From contig NZ_ML136873.1 of assembly GCF_004009905.1 (NCBI RefSeq), positions 62,001 to 126,000 of the forward strand: a stretch of DNA of 64,000 bases, in the 5' to 3' direction. This DNA comes from Lactobacillus xujianguonis (lineage in GTDB: Bacteria; Bacillota; Bacilli; Lactobacillales; Lactobacillaceae). Both the position numbers and the translations under genes were made by a program. A model generated the notes under the pieces. That model saw only the letters and a list, made by a program, of their open reading frames with translations. It had not been told where the DNA came from and searched no databases. This document shows, piece by piece, positions 19,489 to 30,344 of this stretch. Every line of letters starts with the position of its first letter. Position 1 is the stretch's first letter.

Positions 19489-19620
19489 TGTGGACAAAAG
19501 TCCTAAGTTTTGCACATGTTATTAACTTGCACTATTCCTTTAACTTGGGATTTGTGGAAGTTTTCAACAGAATACACAGGGCCTACTACTACTAAGTAAT
19601 AAAATATATAATTAAATAAA
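19489..19620. other. oriC, downstream part with DnaA-trio and unwinding element
   Basis: Between dnaA and dnaN are DnaA-box-like 9-mers (TGTGGACAA 19489-19497, TGTGGAAGT 19553-19561, TTTTCAACA 19561-19569). Then come a short GC stretch (GGGCC), a DnaA-trio (CTACTACTACTA, 19583-19594) and an A/T-only tract (TAATAAAATATATAATTAAA). The order box-GC-trio-AT matches the strand-opening site described for Bacillus subtilis oriC. Confidence 0.85.
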
Positions 19621-19649
19621 ATAAACGTACTCGTAATTAGGAGGCAGAA

Positions 19650-20780
19650 ATGAAATTTACAATTAACCGTAATTTGTTCATTGAAAATTTGAATAATGTC
19701 ATGCGTGCCATTTCTTCAAGAGCTACTATTCCAATTTTAAGTGGGATTAAGTTAGTTCTCTCAAATGAAGAATTGACCTTAACTGGTAGTGACACTGATA
19801 TTTCAATTGAGATTAAAATTCCTGTTAGTGAAGACTTAACTGTTGAATCAACTGGATCAATTGTCTTACCAGCCCGTTTCTTCAGTGAAATTATTAAGAA
19901 ACTTCCAGGTAAAGACTTCTCTTTTGAAGTAATGGAAAGTTTTCAAACTAAGATTTCTTCAGAGAACAGTGAATTCACTATTAATGGTTTAGACGCTAAT
20001 AATTTCCCAAGATTGCCAGAAATTCCAGATGAAGCAACTTTCAACATCGCCGGCAAAATCTTACGCGAGATTATCAACGAAACCCAATTTGCTGTTGCTA
20101 CTCAAGAAAGTCGCTTAGTTTTAAGTGGGGTACACTTTACTTTTAGTCCTAACACAATTAAAGCCGTTGCCACTGATTCTCACCGTTTGTCTGAACGTGA
20201 AATCGTTCTTGAAAATGGTCCCCAAACAGCAACTGATTTGATTATTCCAGGTAAGAGTTTGCAAGAATTATCACGCATTATCGGTGAAAGTGATCCTGAA
20301 ATTACAGTATGCCCAGGGGACAATCAAGTTTTGTTCAAGAGTAATAACATTTCCTTCTACTCCCGCTTACTTGATGGTAACTATCCTGACACTGACCGCT
20401 TATTGCCAACTGAAAGCACGACTAGTGTTGAATTTGACTTAGCAGAACTTTCAAGCGCACTTGACCGGGCAAGTTTGTTGACTCATGAGGGAAGAAACAA
20501 CGTAGTTGACTTAGATCTTGATGTGGAAAACCAAAAAGTTAAGTTAAGTGGTACTTCTGCTGAAATCGGTAATGTAGAAGAAGAAGTTAGCTTCAAGAAT
20601 CTGGAAGGTAATAATCTTAAGATTTCATTTAACCCAGATTATTTACGTGATGCCCTCAGAGCTTCAGTTACTGATGCAGTAATTATGAAATTCACCCAAC
20701 CATTACGGCCATTCACAGTTACACCAAATAAAGATGACATTCAATTTGTGCAACTAATTACGCCAGTTAGAACATTTTAA
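19650..20780 (+). CDS. dnaN: DNA polymerase III beta subunit (sliding clamp)
   Basis: The 376-residue clamp begins MKFTINRNLFIENLNNVMRA, with GGAGG seven bases upstream. Three similar clamp domains are visible. The C-terminal PFTVTPNKDD...VQLITPVRTF corresponds to the conserved end of the family. It tethers polymerase to DNA. It follows dnaA across the unwinding region and ends before two terminator-like hairpins. Confidence 0.97.
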   Translation: MKFTINRNLFIENLNNVMRAISSRATIPILSGIKLVLSNEELTLTGSDTDISIEIKIPVSEDLTVESTGSIVLPARFFSEIIKKLPGKDFSFEVMESFQTKISSENSEFTINGLDANNFPRLPEIPDEATFNIAGKILREIINETQFAVATQESRLVLSGVHFTFSPNTIKAVATDSHRLSEREIVLENGPQTATDLIIPGKSLQELSRIIGESDPEITVCPGDNQVLFKSNNISFYSRLLDGNYPDTDRLLPTESTTSVEFDLAELSSALDRASLLTHEGRNNVVDLDLDVENQKVKLSGTSAEIGNVEEEVSFKNLEGNNLKISFNPDYLRDALRASVTDAVIMKFTQPLRPFTVTPNKDDIQFVQLITPVRTF

Positions 20781-20795
20781 TTTTGATAAGTAGAC

Positions 20796-20823
20796 AAGGT
20801 TCACCAAATGGTGGACCTTTTTT
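20796..20823 (+). terminator. Intrinsic terminator after dnaN
   Basis: AAGGTTCACC-AAAT-GGTGGACCTT followed by T6. Confidence 0.85.
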
Positions 20824-20913
20824 ACTGTCTTTTTACGTTAAGTCCTCAAAATTGACGTTAAATTATTTTTAACCTCAAACACTATGATCAGGTTTGGTTA
20901 ACTACAAAACGCT

Positions 20914-20946
20914 CAAAACGCCCAAAAACGGCGTTTTAGTTTGTTT
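20914..20946 (+). terminator. Second terminator-like hairpin before yaaA
   Basis: AAAACGCC (20915-20922) pairs with GGCGTTTT (20930-20937), followed by a T-rich run. It lies 45 bases before yaaA, so it could instead be part of a yaaA leader. Confidence 0.5.
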
Positions 20947-20990
20947 TTTACTTCATAAACGAATATAATTAGATAGGGAAATAAAGTGTA

Positions 20991-21218
20991 TTGAAGGTGA
21001 GTGCTATCAAGGAATTTACAATCAAGGGTGAATATATTACCTTAAGCCAATTTTTAAAAGAAGAAAGTATTATTTCTTCTGGTGGCGAGGCAAAATGGTA
21101 TTTGCGTGAAAATCCAGTAATTTTGAATGGTGAAAGTGAAAATCGTCGTGGCAAGAAATTGCATCCTGGCGACACGGTTCAAGTCGGTGATGCGGAATAT
21201 CAATTTCGGCAAGCCTAA
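20991..21218 (+). CDS. yaaA: S4-domain RNA-binding protein YaaA
   Basis: The 75-residue protein consists mostly of one S4 domain ([26 protein letters not shown]... then [19 protein letters not shown]). It begins with TTG at 20991; GTG at 20997 is an alternative. It is the usual small gene between dnaN and recF, and its stop codon shares one base with the recF ATG, implying coupled translation. RNA binding is inferred from the domain; the biological target is unknown. Confidence 0.9.
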   Translation: MKVSAIKEFTIKGEYITLSQFLKEESIISSGGEAKWYLRENPVILNGESENRRGKKLHPGDTVQVGDAEYQFRQA

Positions 21219-22345
21219 TGTACCTAGATCATTTTAGTGTGCAAAATTACCGCAATTTGAAGCAAATCGACACGCATTTTGATCCTAACGTTAATATTTT
21301 CATTGGTAAGAATGCCCAAGGTAAGACTAATCTCTTAGAGGCAGTTTATTTTTTAGCTTTAACAAGGTCCCACCGGACAAGTAGTGACAAAGAATTGATT
21401 CACTTTGGTGATGAGTTTGCTAACGTTCGCGGGCAAGTTCATAAGAGTCAAGTGGTCTTGGATTTGAGGGCCTTAATTACCAAAAAGGGTAAAAAAGTTT
21501 GGATCAATCGAGTTGAACAAGCTAAATTGTCCAAGTATGTTGGGCAATTAAATGCGATTTTATTTTCGCCGGAAGATTTGGATTTAATTAAGGGTGCTCC
21601 TAGTTTACGACGACGCTTCATGGACCAAGAATTTGGGCAGATAAACGCAGAGTACTTGTATTTTGCCAGTAAATATCGGCAAGTTTTAATTCAAAAAAAT
21701 AATTATCTTAAGCAGCTGGCTAAGGGTGAAGCAAAAGACCAGATCTTTTTGGATGTGTTGTCAGATCAATTAGCAGGAATTGCGGCCGAAGTTATTTCGC
21801 GCCGCTTTAAATTTTTAAAATATTTAAGTCATTCCGCTAGTTTAGCCTATCAAGAGATTAGTTTAGCAGGTGAAAAGTTGACATTGACTTACCACCCTTC
21901 GGTAGCAGGTATTAATGCTGACGATAGTACTGAGAGTATTTATCAAAAGGTACTAGCTAACTATCAAAAAAATAAGCAAACTGAGATTAGAAAAGGAACC
22001 ACCTTGTCTGGTCCGCATCGAGATGATCTTGAATTTAAACTTGATGGCAAAAACGCCCACTTGTATGCCTCGCAAGGCCAACAACGTTCAATTGCTTTAA
22101 GCATTAAATTAGCTGAAATTAGTTTAGTGCATCATTTAAGTGGCGAATATCCGGTCCTACTCTTAGATGACGTAATGAGTGAACTTGACCATGATCGTCA
22201 AAGCGCTTTATTAAACTATATTCACGGTAAAACACAAACTTTTATTACCACTACAGATTTAGAAGGTATTTCCTGGGAAATTATCAAACAGCCGAAGATT
22301 TATCATATTGACTCCGGCAAGATTAGTTTAGAAAAGGAGAGTTAA
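21218..22345 (+). CDS. recF: DNA replication and repair protein RecF
   Basis: The 375-residue SMC-like ATPase loads RecA at gaps with RecO/RecR. Walker A is [13 protein letters not shown]. The family motifs [17 protein letters not shown] (signature) and [11 protein letters not shown] (Walker B) are in order. It overlaps yaaA by one base and its stop immediately precedes the gyrB start, so the yaaA-recF-gyrB-gyrA genes form one operon. Confidence 0.97.
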   Translation: MYLDHFSVQNYRNLKQIDTHFDPNVNIFIGKNAQGKTNLLEAVYFLALTRSHRTSSDKELIHFGDEFANVRGQVHKSQVVLDLRALITKKGKKVWINRVEQAKLSKYVGQLNAILFSPEDLDLIKGAPSLRRRFMDQEFGQINAEYLYFASKYRQVLIQKNNYLKQLAKGEAKDQIFLDVLSDQLAGIAAEVISRRFKFLKYLSHSASLAYQEISLAGEKLTLTYHPSVAGINADDSTESIYQKVLANYQKNKQTEIRKGTTLSGPHRDDLEFKLDGKNAHLYASQGQQRSIALSIKLAEISLVHHLSGEYPVLLLDDVMSELDHDRQSALLNYIHGKTQTFITTTDLEGISWEIIKQPKIYHIDSGKISLEKES

Positions 22346-24307
22346 ATGGCTGATAAAAAAGAAAAACTTGAACAAGTTAAGCACTATGAAAAAGAAGCTG
22401 ATAAATATAATGCTAGTCAAATTCAAGTTTTAGGTGGACTTGAAGCTGTTCGTAAGCGCCCTGGTATGTATATTGGGACTACTAGTTCACAAGGTTTACA
22501 CCATTTAGTATGGGAAATTATTGATAATAGTATCGATGAACGATTAGCTGGTTTTGCTAGCAAGATCGAAGTTACTGTTAATGAAGACGGCAGCGTTACC
22601 GTACAAGATGATGGACGTGGGATTCCAGTCGATATTCAAGAGAAGACTGGTCGGCCAGCTCTAGAAACTGTCTTTACTGTTCTTCACGCCGGAGGAAAAT
22701 TCGGCGGTGGCGGATACAAAGTTTCTGGTGGTTTGCACGGTGTAGGTGCCTCAGTTGTTAACGCTCTTTCCACTAAGCTAGATGTTACCGTTATGCGGGA
22801 TGGTAAAAAGTATGCCATTGCCTTTGATCACGGCCGGGTTAAGGAAGAAATGAAGCAAGTGGGAACTGTGCCATTAGATCAACACGGAACGATTGTCCAC
22901 TTCTATCCAGATCCTGATATTTTTACTGAAACAACCACCTTTGATGACAAGATCTTAAAGAACAGAATTCGGGAATTGGCCTTTTTGAATAAGGGCTTGA
23001 AGTTAACCTTTACTGATAAGCGGAAAGAAACTGCCGAAACTGATGTCTATAAATTTGAAGGCGGAATTAAAGAATACGTTGCCTTTTTGAACAAGGATAC
23101 GGAAGTCTTATTTGATGAACCAATTTATGTTGAAAGTGACTATCAGGGCATCAACGTTGAAGTTGCTTTGCAATATACCAACGGCTATAAAACGACTTTA
23201 ATGACCTTTGCCAACAACATTCACACCTATGAAGGCGGGATGCACGAAGCTGGCTTTAAGACGGCTTTAACACGGGTAGTAAACGATTATGCTCATAAAG
23301 CTAAAATCTTAAAGGATAAGGACGATAACCTTTCTGGTGAAGATATTCGTGAAGGGATGACAGCAGTAGTTTCTGTTAAGCACCCAGATCCGCAATTTGA
23401 AGGCCAGACTAAGACTAAGTTAGGTAACTCTGACGCTAGAACTGCAGTTGATAAGGCCTTTTCAGAAACCTTTAGTCGCTTCTTGATGGAAAATCCTGCT
23501 GTAGGCCGGAAGATCGTGGAAAAGGCACAATTAGCTGAACGTGCACGGACAGCTGCTAAGCGTGCGCGTGAAGTTACGCGAAAGAAGTCAGGGCTAGAAA
23601 TTGCTAACTTGCCAGGTAAACTAGCTGATAACACCAGTAACGACCCAAGTATCTCAGAGTTATTCATCGTCGAAGGTAACTCTGCCGGTGGTTCTGCTAA
23701 GCAAGGACGTTCACGGTTAACGCAAGCTATTTTGCCAATTCGTGGGAAGATTTTGAACGTGGAAAAAGCCTCAATGGATCGAATTTTAGCTAACCAAGAA
23801 ATTCGTTCTTTGTTTACAGCTTTAGGCACTGGCTTTGGGGCTGATTTTGACGTTTCAAAAGCCCGTTATCACAAGTTAATCATCATGACTGATGCCGATG
23901 TCGATGGGGCCCACATTAGAACTTTGCTTTTGACGCTCTTCTACAACTACATGCGTCCAATGATTGAAAAAGGATATGTTTACATCGCTCGTCCACCTCT
24001 TTACCAAGTTCGTCAAGGTAAAGTAGTGAAGTATCTTGACACTGACGAAGAGTTGCATGATTACTTAGGTAGCTTGCAACCAAGTCCTAAGCCAGTTGTT
24101 CAACGTTACAAGGGGTTAGGTGAAATGGACCCAGAACAGCTTTGGGAAACAACCATGAACCCAGAAAACCGGCGCCTTGATCGGGTTAGCCCAGAATATG
24201 CTAAAGATGCCGATGCTGTGTTTGAATTACTCATGGGTAACGAGGTTGCTCCACGGCGAGACTTCATTCAAAAGAACGCTAAATATGTTGAGAACTTGGA
24301 TGCTTAG
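22346..24307 (+). CDS. gyrB: DNA gyrase subunit B
   Basis: The 653-residue ATPase subunit has the GHKL domain ([31 protein letters not shown]), the transducer, and a TOPRIM domain with [14 protein letters not shown] and the metal-binding [12 protein letters not shown]. It ends after the usual short tail. GGAGAG precedes the ATG. It forms the A2B2 gyrase with GyrA and introduces negative supercoils. Confidence 0.98.
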   Translation: MADKKEKLEQVKHYEKEADKYNASQIQVLGGLEAVRKRPGMYIGTTSSQGLHHLVWEIIDNSIDERLAGFASKIEVTVNEDGSVTVQDDGRGIPVDIQEKTGRPALETVFTVLHAGGKFGGGGYKVSGGLHGVGASVVNALSTKLDVTVMRDGKKYAIAFDHGRVKEEMKQVGTVPLDQHGTIVHFYPDPDIFTETTTFDDKILKNRIRELAFLNKGLKLTFTDKRKETAETDVYKFEGGIKEYVAFLNKDTEVLFDEPIYVESDYQGINVEVALQYTNGYKTTLMTFANNIHTYEGGMHEAGFKTALTRVVNDYAHKAKILKDKDDNLSGEDIREGMTAVVSVKHPDPQFEGQTKTKLGNSDARTAVDKAFSETFSRFLMENPAVGRKIVEKAQLAERARTAAKRAREVTRKKSGLEIANLPGKLADNTSNDPSISELFIVEGNSAGGSAKQGRSRLTQAILPIRGKILNVEKASMDRILANQEIRSLFTALGTGFGADFDVSKARYHKLIIMTDADVDGAHIRTLLLTLFYNYMRPMIEKGYVYIARPPLYQVRQGKVVKYLDTDEELHDYLGSLQPSPKPVVQRYKGLGEMDPEQLWETTMNPENRRLDRVSPEYAKDADAVFELLMGNEVAPRRDFIQKNAKYVENLDA

Positions 24308-24317
24308 GAGGTTTTAA

Positions 24318-26807
24318 ATGGATAACGATAATCAAATGCAGGATCATAGAATCCGCAACGTTGACTTAACTAGCACCATGCGTAGTTCATTCCTAGACTA
24401 TGCGATGTCAGTTATCGTTGCACGTGCTTTGCCAGATGTACGTGATGGGTTAAAGCCCGTTCAGCGTCGTATCCTTTACGGAATGAGTGAATTAGGTGTT
24501 ACCCCTGATAAGCCTTATAAAAAGAGTGCCAGAATTGTTGGGGAAGTTATGGGTAAGTTTCACCCACACGGTGACTCCTCAATTTATCTCGCAATGGCTC
24601 ACATGGCACAAGAATTCTCATATCGCTACATGCTAGTTGATGGGCACGGTAACTTCGGTTCTGTCGACGGGGATGAACCAGCCGCAATGCGTTATACCGA
24701 AGCTAGAATGAGCAAGATTGCCGTTGAAATGCTTCGGGATATCAACAAAAATACGGTTGATTGGCAACGTAACTATGATGATACTGAAAATGAACCAGTA
24801 GTTTTACCAGCCAGAATCCCTAACTTGTTAGTTAACGGAGCAAATGGGATTGCCGTTGGGATGACTACCAACATTCCACCACATAACTTACGTGAAGTAA
24901 TTGGTGGTTTACATATGTTGATGAAGAACCCTGATGCCACAACCAAGGACTTGATGAAAGTTATTCCTGGACCAGACTTCCCGACTGGCGGAATTATCAT
25001 GGGCCGTGGCGGAATTTACCGGGCTTATGAATCTGGTAAGGGCAATATTGTTGTTCGTGCCAAAACTAATATCGAAACTGAAAAGAGTGGCCGTGAACGA
25101 ATTATCGTCAGTGAAATTCCATACATGGTTAACAAGGCTGAATTGGTTAAGAAGATTGCGGATTTAGCTCGTGAAAAAATTATCGATGGGATTACCGGTG
25201 TGCGGGATGAATCCGACCAGACTGGGATGAGAATTACTATCGATATTCGCCGGGATGCCAGTGCTAGTGTAGTTTTGAATAATTTATTCAAAGAAACACA
25301 AATGCAGGCTAACTTCGGAATGAATATGGTTGCCATTGTTGATGGTGCCCCACACTTCTTAACCTTGAAGCAAATGCTTCAATACTACTTGAATCACCAA
25401 GAAGATGTGGTTACTCGCCGGACTAAGTTTGAATTAGCTAAGGCCGAAGCAAGAGCTCATATTCTTGAGGGGTTATTAATTGCCCTTGATCACATTGATG
25501 AAATTGTTAAGATTATTCGTCAAAGTGAATCTAGTGATATTGCTAAGGCAGCTTTGATCAGTCGCTTCGGTTTAGATGATAAGCAATCACAAGCTATCTT
25601 GGACATGCGGCTGGTACGGTTGACTGGTTTAGAGCGTGACAAGGTTAAGGCAGAATATAAGGATCTGCAAGCTAAGATCGCTGATTACAAAGACATTTTG
25701 GCTCACCATGAGCGGATTGATCAAATTATCTATGATGAATTACTTGATATCCAAAAACGCTTCGGTGATGATCGCCGGACTGAAATCGGTGCTAGTGAAG
25801 TAGTTTCAATTGAAGATGAAGATTTGATTGAAAAGCAAAATGTCCTTTTGACTTTAACTCACCGTGGTTACATCAAGCGGATGCCAATCACCGAATTCAA
25901 GACTCAAAACCGTGGCGGTAAAGGAATCAAGGGGATGGGTGTTCAAGATGATGACTTTATTGAACACTTAATCTACTCAAGTACGCATGATTTACTTTTG
26001 TTCTTTACTAACAAGGGCAAGGTTTACTCAAAGAAAGCCTATGAAATTCCAGAATATGGCCGGATGGCTAAAGGCTTACCAATTGTGAACTTGCTTCAGT
26101 TAGACAAGGGCGAAAAGATTCAAACCGTGATTAATATTCCTCAGGGTGCTGATGACAACTACTTGTTCTTCATCACCAAGATGGGAACCGTTAAGCGGAC
26201 GCATGTCAGTGAATTTTCTAATATTAGAAATAGTGGGTTGATTGCCTTAACCCTGCGTGATGGGGATGAATTAAGCAATGTCTTAACTACTGACGGTCAA
26301 CAAAATATTTTAATCGGGACGCACTTAGGTTATGCAGTAACCTTCAATGAAAGTGATGTTCGTCCAATGGGAAGAACAGCTGCCGGTGTTCGCGGAATTA
26401 ACTTGCGTGATCACGATTATGTAGTTGGCTCAGAAGTAATTAAGCCAAATGATGAAGTCTTAATCATTTCCGAAAAAGGTTATGGTAAGCGGACTGCTGC
26501 TAGTGAATACCCAATTAAGGGCCGTGGCGGTAAAGGAATTAAGACCGCAAATATTAGTGAAAAGAACGGTCCACTTGCTGGCGTAACCGTTGTTGATGGT
26601 ACTAAAGATATTATGGTTATTACTACCGACGGAATCATGATCCGCTTTAAGGTGGATGATGTTTCTCAAACTGGGAGAAATACGTTAGGTGTTCGGTTAA
26701 TCAAAGTAACTGATAATAACCAAGTTGCTAGTTTAGCTATTGTCCCAACTGAAGAAGATCAAGAAGTTACGGACGATGATGCGGAAGCTACCGACGAAGA
26801 AGAATAA
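24318..26807 (+). CDS. gyrA: DNA gyrase subunit A
   Basis: The 829-residue subunit has the active tyrosine in [10 protein letters not shown] (Y126) and the GyrA box [11 protein letters not shown] at the start of the C-terminal wrapping domain, which identifies gyrase rather than topoisomerase IV. The acidic tail ([18 protein letters not shown]) is typical. In the quinolone pocket ([12 protein letters not shown]) serines 87 and 88 are present, but the position equivalent to E. coli D87 is leucine (L91). GGAGG at 24307-24311 and the 10-base gap after gyrB indicate co-transcription. Confidence 0.98.
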   Translation: MDNDNQMQDHRIRNVDLTSTMRSSFLDYAMSVIVARALPDVRDGLKPVQRRILYGMSELGVTPDKPYKKSARIVGEVMGKFHPHGDSSIYLAMAHMAQEFSYRYMLVDGHGNFGSVDGDEPAAMRYTEARMSKIAVEMLRDINKNTVDWQRNYDDTENEPVVLPARIPNLLVNGANGIAVGMTTNIPPHNLREVIGGLHMLMKNPDATTKDLMKVIPGPDFPTGGIIMGRGGIYRAYESGKGNIVVRAKTNIETEKSGRERIIVSEIPYMVNKAELVKKIADLAREKIIDGITGVRDESDQTGMRITIDIRRDASASVVLNNLFKETQMQANFGMNMVAIVDGAPHFLTLKQMLQYYLNHQEDVVTRRTKFELAKAEARAHILEGLLIALDHIDEIVKIIRQSESSDIAKAALISRFGLDDKQSQAILDMRLVRLTGLERDKVKAEYKDLQAKIADYKDILAHHERIDQIIYDELLDIQKRFGDDRRTEIGASEVVSIEDEDLIEKQNVLLTLTHRGYIKRMPITEFKTQNRGGKGIKGMGVQDDDFIEHLIYSSTHDLLLFFTNKGKVYSKKAYEIPEYGRMAKGLPIVNLLQLDKGEKIQTVINIPQGADDNYLFFITKMGTVKRTHVSEFSNIRNSGLIALTLRDGDELSNVLTTDGQQNILIGTHLGYAVTFNESDVRPMGRTAAGVRGINLRDHDYVVGSEVIKPNDEVLIISEKGYGKRTAASEYPIKGRGGKGIKTANISEKNGPLAGVTVVDGTKDIMVITTDGIMIRFKVDDVSQTGRNTLGVRLIKVTDNNQVASLAIVPTEEDQEVTDDDAEATDEEE

Positions 26808-26913
26808 AAAGTTAAGAAAGTTTAAACATTAATTTTTAGAAAAAAATTATCAAGCATTTCTGTGTATCTAATATTAGAGGAGCAAAATTCCTCGAGGATC
26901 ACGTGAATTTTGT

Positions 26914-27017
26914 TTGGTAATTTTTTTGGTTCTGTGCTAGAATTAGGCATTGCGAGTAATAATTTCCATTACTCCTTGTTCTTGATTTTAGCAAGAACCA
27001 TTTAGTCCAGAAGGAGG
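26914..27017 (+). promoter_or_regulatory. rpsF promoter and regulatory leader that can sequester its ribosome binding site
   Basis: A promoter with TTGGTA (26914-26919), an 18-base spacer and extended -10 TGCTAGAAT (-10 at 26938-26943) starts the rpsF-ssb-rpsR operon. In the leader, GAGTAAT (26954-26960) pairs with ATTACTC (26968-26974). Overlapping CTCCTT (26972-26977) can instead pair with the ribosome binding site AAGGAG (27011-27016), around an inner hairpin GTTCTTG/CAAGAAC. These two pairings exclude each other. S6 leaders in Firmicutes are known to bind the S6:S18 complex for autoregulation; that this leader does so is inference. An upstream CAAAATTC/GAATTTTG hairpin (26883-26912) may be the gyrA terminator. 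Confidence 0.65.
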
Positions 27018-27028
27018 TGCAATAGTTC

Positions 27029-27325
27029 ATGGCAACTACTAAGTACGAAGTAACTTACATTATCAAGCCTGATATTGATGAAGAATCAAAGAAGGCTCTC
27101 GTTGAAAACTACGATAAGGTTATCGCAGACAACGGTGGTACTATGGTTGAATCCAAAGACTGGGGCAAGCGTCATTTTGCATACGAAATCGACAAGTATC
27201 GTGAAGGTACTTACCACATTATGACTTTCACTGCAGAAAACGCAGACGCAGTTAACGAATTCAGTCGTTTGTCAAAGATTGACAACGCCGTTTTACGTTC
27301 AATGACTGTTAAGTTAGACAAATAA
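27029..27325 (+). CDS. rpsF: 30S ribosomal protein S6
   Basis: The 98-residue protein reads [16 protein letters not shown]...[26 protein letters not shown], complete for S6. It starts at ATG 27029 behind AAGGAGG. It is the first gene of rpsF-ssb-rpsR; its product pairs with S18 in the 30S platform. Confidence 0.97.
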   Translation: MATTKYEVTYIIKPDIDEESKKALVENYDKVIADNGGTMVESKDWGKRHFAYEIDKYREGTYHIMTFTAENADAVNEFSRLSKIDNAVLRSMTVKLDK

Positions 27326-27372
27326 TTTATTATCGAAAAAAGACCGTGATTTAGGAAAGGGAGGACCTAAGT

Positions 27373-27897
27373 ATGATTAATAGAGTTGTACTTGTTGGCC
27401 GATTAACACGTGATCCTGAATTGCGTACTACTGGGAGCGGAATCTCGGTTGCTACGTTTACTCTTGCTGTTGACCGTCAATTTACAAATAGCCAAGGTGA
27501 GAGAGGCGCAGATTTTATCAGCTGTGTAATCTGGAGAAAATCTGCAGAAAACTTCTGCAATTTTACTTCTAAAGGTTCATTAGTTGGGATTGATGGCCGA
27601 ATTCAAACCAGAAGTTACGATAATAAAGACGGGCAAAGAGTTTATGTCACTGAAGTTGTCGTAGATAATTTCGCATTGCTCGAATCACGTAAGGATCGTG
27701 AAGCCCGCGGTCAAAATGGTGGTTTTACACCAAATAATAATGGAAATGCTGGCGCACAAAACACTAACAATTTCCAACCTAATAATGGCGGAGCACCTGC
27801 TGCAAATACCAATAATGCCCCTCAAGATAAGCCACAAGATCCATTTGCTGGCTCAGGGGATACCATTGATATTTCAGATGATGATCTTCCATTCTAA
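27373..27897 (+). CDS. ssb: Single-stranded DNA-binding protein
   Basis: The 174-residue protein has an N-terminal OB fold ([20 protein letters not shown], then [14 protein letters not shown]), a Gln/Asn-rich flexible linker (about 110-160), and the C-terminal partner-binding tip DISDDDLPF. The arrangement between the S6 and S18 genes is the standard one. GGGAGG lies just upstream of the ATG. Confidence 0.97.
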   Translation: MINRVVLVGRLTRDPELRTTGSGISVATFTLAVDRQFTNSQGERGADFISCVIWRKSAENFCNFTSKGSLVGIDGRIQTRSYDNKDGQRVYVTEVVVDNFALLESRKDREARGQNGGFTPNNNGNAGAQNTNNFQPNNGGAPAANTNNAPQDKPQDPFAGSGDTIDISDDDLPF

Positions 27898-27927
27898 AAA
27901 TAAAATTGAAAGAAAGGACCTAGGGAT

Positions 27928-28164
27928 ATGGCTCAACAAAGAAGAGGCGGCCGTCGTCGTCGCAAGGTTGACTACATTGCAGCTAACCACATCGACTACG
28001 TTGACTACAAGGACGTTGACCTGTTGAAACGTTTTATCTCAGAAAGAGGTAAGATTTTACCACGTCGTGTCACTGGCACTAGCGCAAAGAATCAACGTAA
28101 AGTAGCAAACGCAATTAAGAGAGCTCGTATTATGGGCTTGTTGCCATTTGTTGCTGAAGACTAA
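27928..28164 (+). CDS. rpsR: 30S ribosomal protein S18
   Basis: The 78-residue basic protein contains [37 protein letters not shown] in sequence (typical of S18; only the core is described here) and the family end [10 protein letters not shown]. It completes the rpsF-ssb-rpsR operon, 30 bases after ssb. Confidence 0.96.
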   Translation: MAQQRRGGRRRRKVDYIAANHIDYVDYKDVDLLKRFISERGKILPRRVTGTSAKNQRKVANAIKRARIMGLLPFVAED

Positions 28165-28187
28165 TTCAGTCAAATATTAATACGTTT

Positions 28188-28229
28188 AAAAAGAGATCGA
28201 AGAAGTTAACTTTTCCGATCTCTTTTTTT
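28188..28229 (+). terminator. Intrinsic terminator after rpsR
   Basis: AAAGAGATCG pairs with CGATCTCTTT across a loop, followed by T7. Confidence 0.87.
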
Positions 28230-28305
28230 ACATTCTATCCCCTCGCTTGCCGGATACGGTATAATTAATTTGAAGAACGATACCTATTTTTAGGAAGGAT
28301 CTTTC

Positions 28306-30327
28306 ATGAAAGATTTTTTACGTAAACTTGAATTACCCGCCTTTATTCGAGACGCGCGACTCACAGCTTCTGTAGTTGTTATTCTGTGTTTATCGCTATT
28401 AGGCGCGGTACTTGGAATGATAATGAAACCTTTATTTGGGCTGGCATTATTATTGATTTTTATCTTAACGGTTGCGATTGCTATTTATGGCACTTATATT
28501 TTGGCTGGTAATGCAAATAATTTTGCGATTAACTTGTCTTACCGCATTAAGCGCAGTGAGCAAGAAGCTTTAATTAAGATGCCACTGGGGATTTTGCTGT
28601 ATGATAATGAGCATCAGATTCAGTGGGTTAACCCCTACTTGCAACTTTACTTAAAAGACGATGATCTGATTGGCCATACAATTGAATCCGTTGATCCTGA
28701 TTTAAATAAATTACTCAATGAAGCAATTGCTGCTAAAACCGCAGAAAATCATATGGTTCATTGGGATGGACACGAATTTGAAATGGTGGTCCAGGATGAT
28801 CTGGGAGTTATCTATTTGTTAGATATCACTCGCTATGCTAAGATTGAGCGCAAGTATGAAGCTGATCGTTTAGCAATTGGATTAATCTTTATTGATAACT
28901 ATGATGAATTAAGCGAAGCTATGCATGATCAGGAATTAACCAGCATGAGTTCTTATGTGCAAAATAAACTCAGTGATTATGCTAAGAAGTTTAATTCATA
29001 TCTGAAGCGAATCGATGAAGATCACTTTTTGCTCTTAGCGCATATGCAAGATTTGAAGCAAATGGAACAAGACAAGTTCTCAGTGCTTGATCGAGTACGG
29101 CAAGAAACAAGCCGTAACAATACTCCATTGACACTTTCGATTGGGATCGCCTTTGGTAGTGATTCATTAACTGAAATTGCTAACCAAGCGCAATCTAACC
29201 TCGATTTAGCCTTAGGACGTGGTGGAGACCAAGTTGTTTTGCGTCAACCTGGTAAAGATGCCCGCTTCTATGGTGGTAAGTCTAATCCAATGGAAAAGCG
29301 GACTCGTGTCCGGGCCCGGATGGTTGCCCAAGCAATTACTGAATTATTCAAAGATGCCGATCGCGTCTTTGTCGTTGGTCACCAACGACCTGATATGGAT
29401 TCAGTTGGTAGTGGTATTGGGGTTGTCAAAATTGCCCGTTTGCATGGCGTAACAGCTCACTTTGTACTTGATACCAGCAAGACTAATTATGATGTCGGGC
29501 GTTTAGTGGCACGGATGGCTAAAGAAAAGAAGGATGAAGATATCTTCATCAATCCAGCTGATGCCCTGAATACGGCAACTGATAAATCATTACTGGTAAT
29601 GGTTGACCACTCTAAATATTCGATTACTTACTCTCAAAAGCTCTATGATCGCTTGAAGAATCGGATTATTGTGATTGATCACCACCGGCGTGGTGAAGAA
29701 TTCCCAGAAAACCCAATGTTAACGTATGTTGAACCTTATGCTTCTTCAGCGTGTGAATTGGTAACGGAGATGATCGAATACCAACAGCCAGCTGGTGGGA
29801 AGCGAGTCTTAACTGACTTAGAAGCAACGGCAATGCTGGCCGGGATTGTGGTTGACTCCAAAGAATTCTCGCTGCGGACTGGCACTAGAACCTTTGATGC
29901 GGCCAGTTATTTGCGGTCAATTGGCGCTTCTTCAGCAGTGGTCAGCTCCTTACTCAAAGAAGACATTGATAGCTTCTTAGAGCGGACGCACTTAGTAGCC
30001 ACTTTGAAGATGGTGCGGCCACACATGGCAGTGCTTTGCGGACCGGATGATAAAATCATTGATCCAATTGTGACAGCACAGGCAGCTGATACAGCCCTAG
30101 ATTTGGAAAATGTGGGTGCCAGCTTTGCCATTACTCGGCGCAGCGCGGATACTATTGGGATCTCCGCTCGTTCAATGGGTAAGATCAACGTGCAATTAAT
30201 CATGGAAAAATTGGGCGGTGGTGGTCACCTTTCCAATGCTGCAACGCAAATTAAAGGCGTTACAATTGAAGAAGCACGTGCGCAATTGCTAAAGGCAATT
30301 GATGAATATGAACAAGAAAATGAATAA
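28306..30327 (+). CDS. gdpP: Cyclic-di-AMP phosphodiesterase GdpP (DHH/DHHA1)
   Basis: The 673-residue protein has two N-terminal membrane helices (about 20-65), a PAS domain (about 85-150), a degenerate GGDEF domain (about 175-300), then the DHH phosphodiesterase (GHQRPDMDSVGSG, VDHSK, IDHHRRGEEF) and a DHHA1 domain with the GGGGHLSNAATQ nucleotide-binding loop. It hydrolyses c-di-AMP to pApA and so affects potassium, osmotic and cell-wall homeostasis. It is followed at 17 bases by rplI. Start ATG 28306 follows AGGAAGGA. Confidence 0.95.
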   Translation: MKDFLRKLELPAFIRDARLTASVVVILCLSLLGAVLGMIMKPLFGLALLLIFILTVAIAIYGTYILAGNANNFAINLSYRIKRSEQEALIKMPLGILLYDNEHQIQWVNPYLQLYLKDDDLIGHTIESVDPDLNKLLNEAIAAKTAENHMVHWDGHEFEMVVQDDLGVIYLLDITRYAKIERKYEADRLAIGLIFIDNYDELSEAMHDQELTSMSSYVQNKLSDYAKKFNSYLKRIDEDHFLLLAHMQDLKQMEQDKFSVLDRVRQETSRNNTPLTLSIGIAFGSDSLTEIANQAQSNLDLALGRGGDQVVLRQPGKDARFYGGKSNPMEKRTRVRARMVAQAITELFKDADRVFVVGHQRPDMDSVGSGIGVVKIARLHGVTAHFVLDTSKTNYDVGRLVARMAKEKKDEDIFINPADALNTATDKSLLVMVDHSKYSITYSQKLYDRLKNRIIVIDHHRRGEEFPENPMLTYVEPYASSACELVTEMIEYQQPAGGKRVLTDLEATAMLAGIVVDSKEFSLRTGTRTFDAASYLRSIGASSAVVSSLLKEDIDSFLERTHLVATLKMVRPHMAVLCGPDDKIIDPIVTAQAADTALDLENVGASFAITRRSADTIGISARSMGKINVQLIMEKLGGGGHLSNAATQIKGVTIEEARAQLLKAIDEYEQENE

Positions 30328-30344
30328 CAGAAAGGAATATGACA

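Noticed and set aside
23293-23829. 178-codon minus-strand frame inside gyrB
   Set aside because: It lies opposite the intact gyrB sequence without a ribosome binding site, and such shadows are common in a conserved gene.
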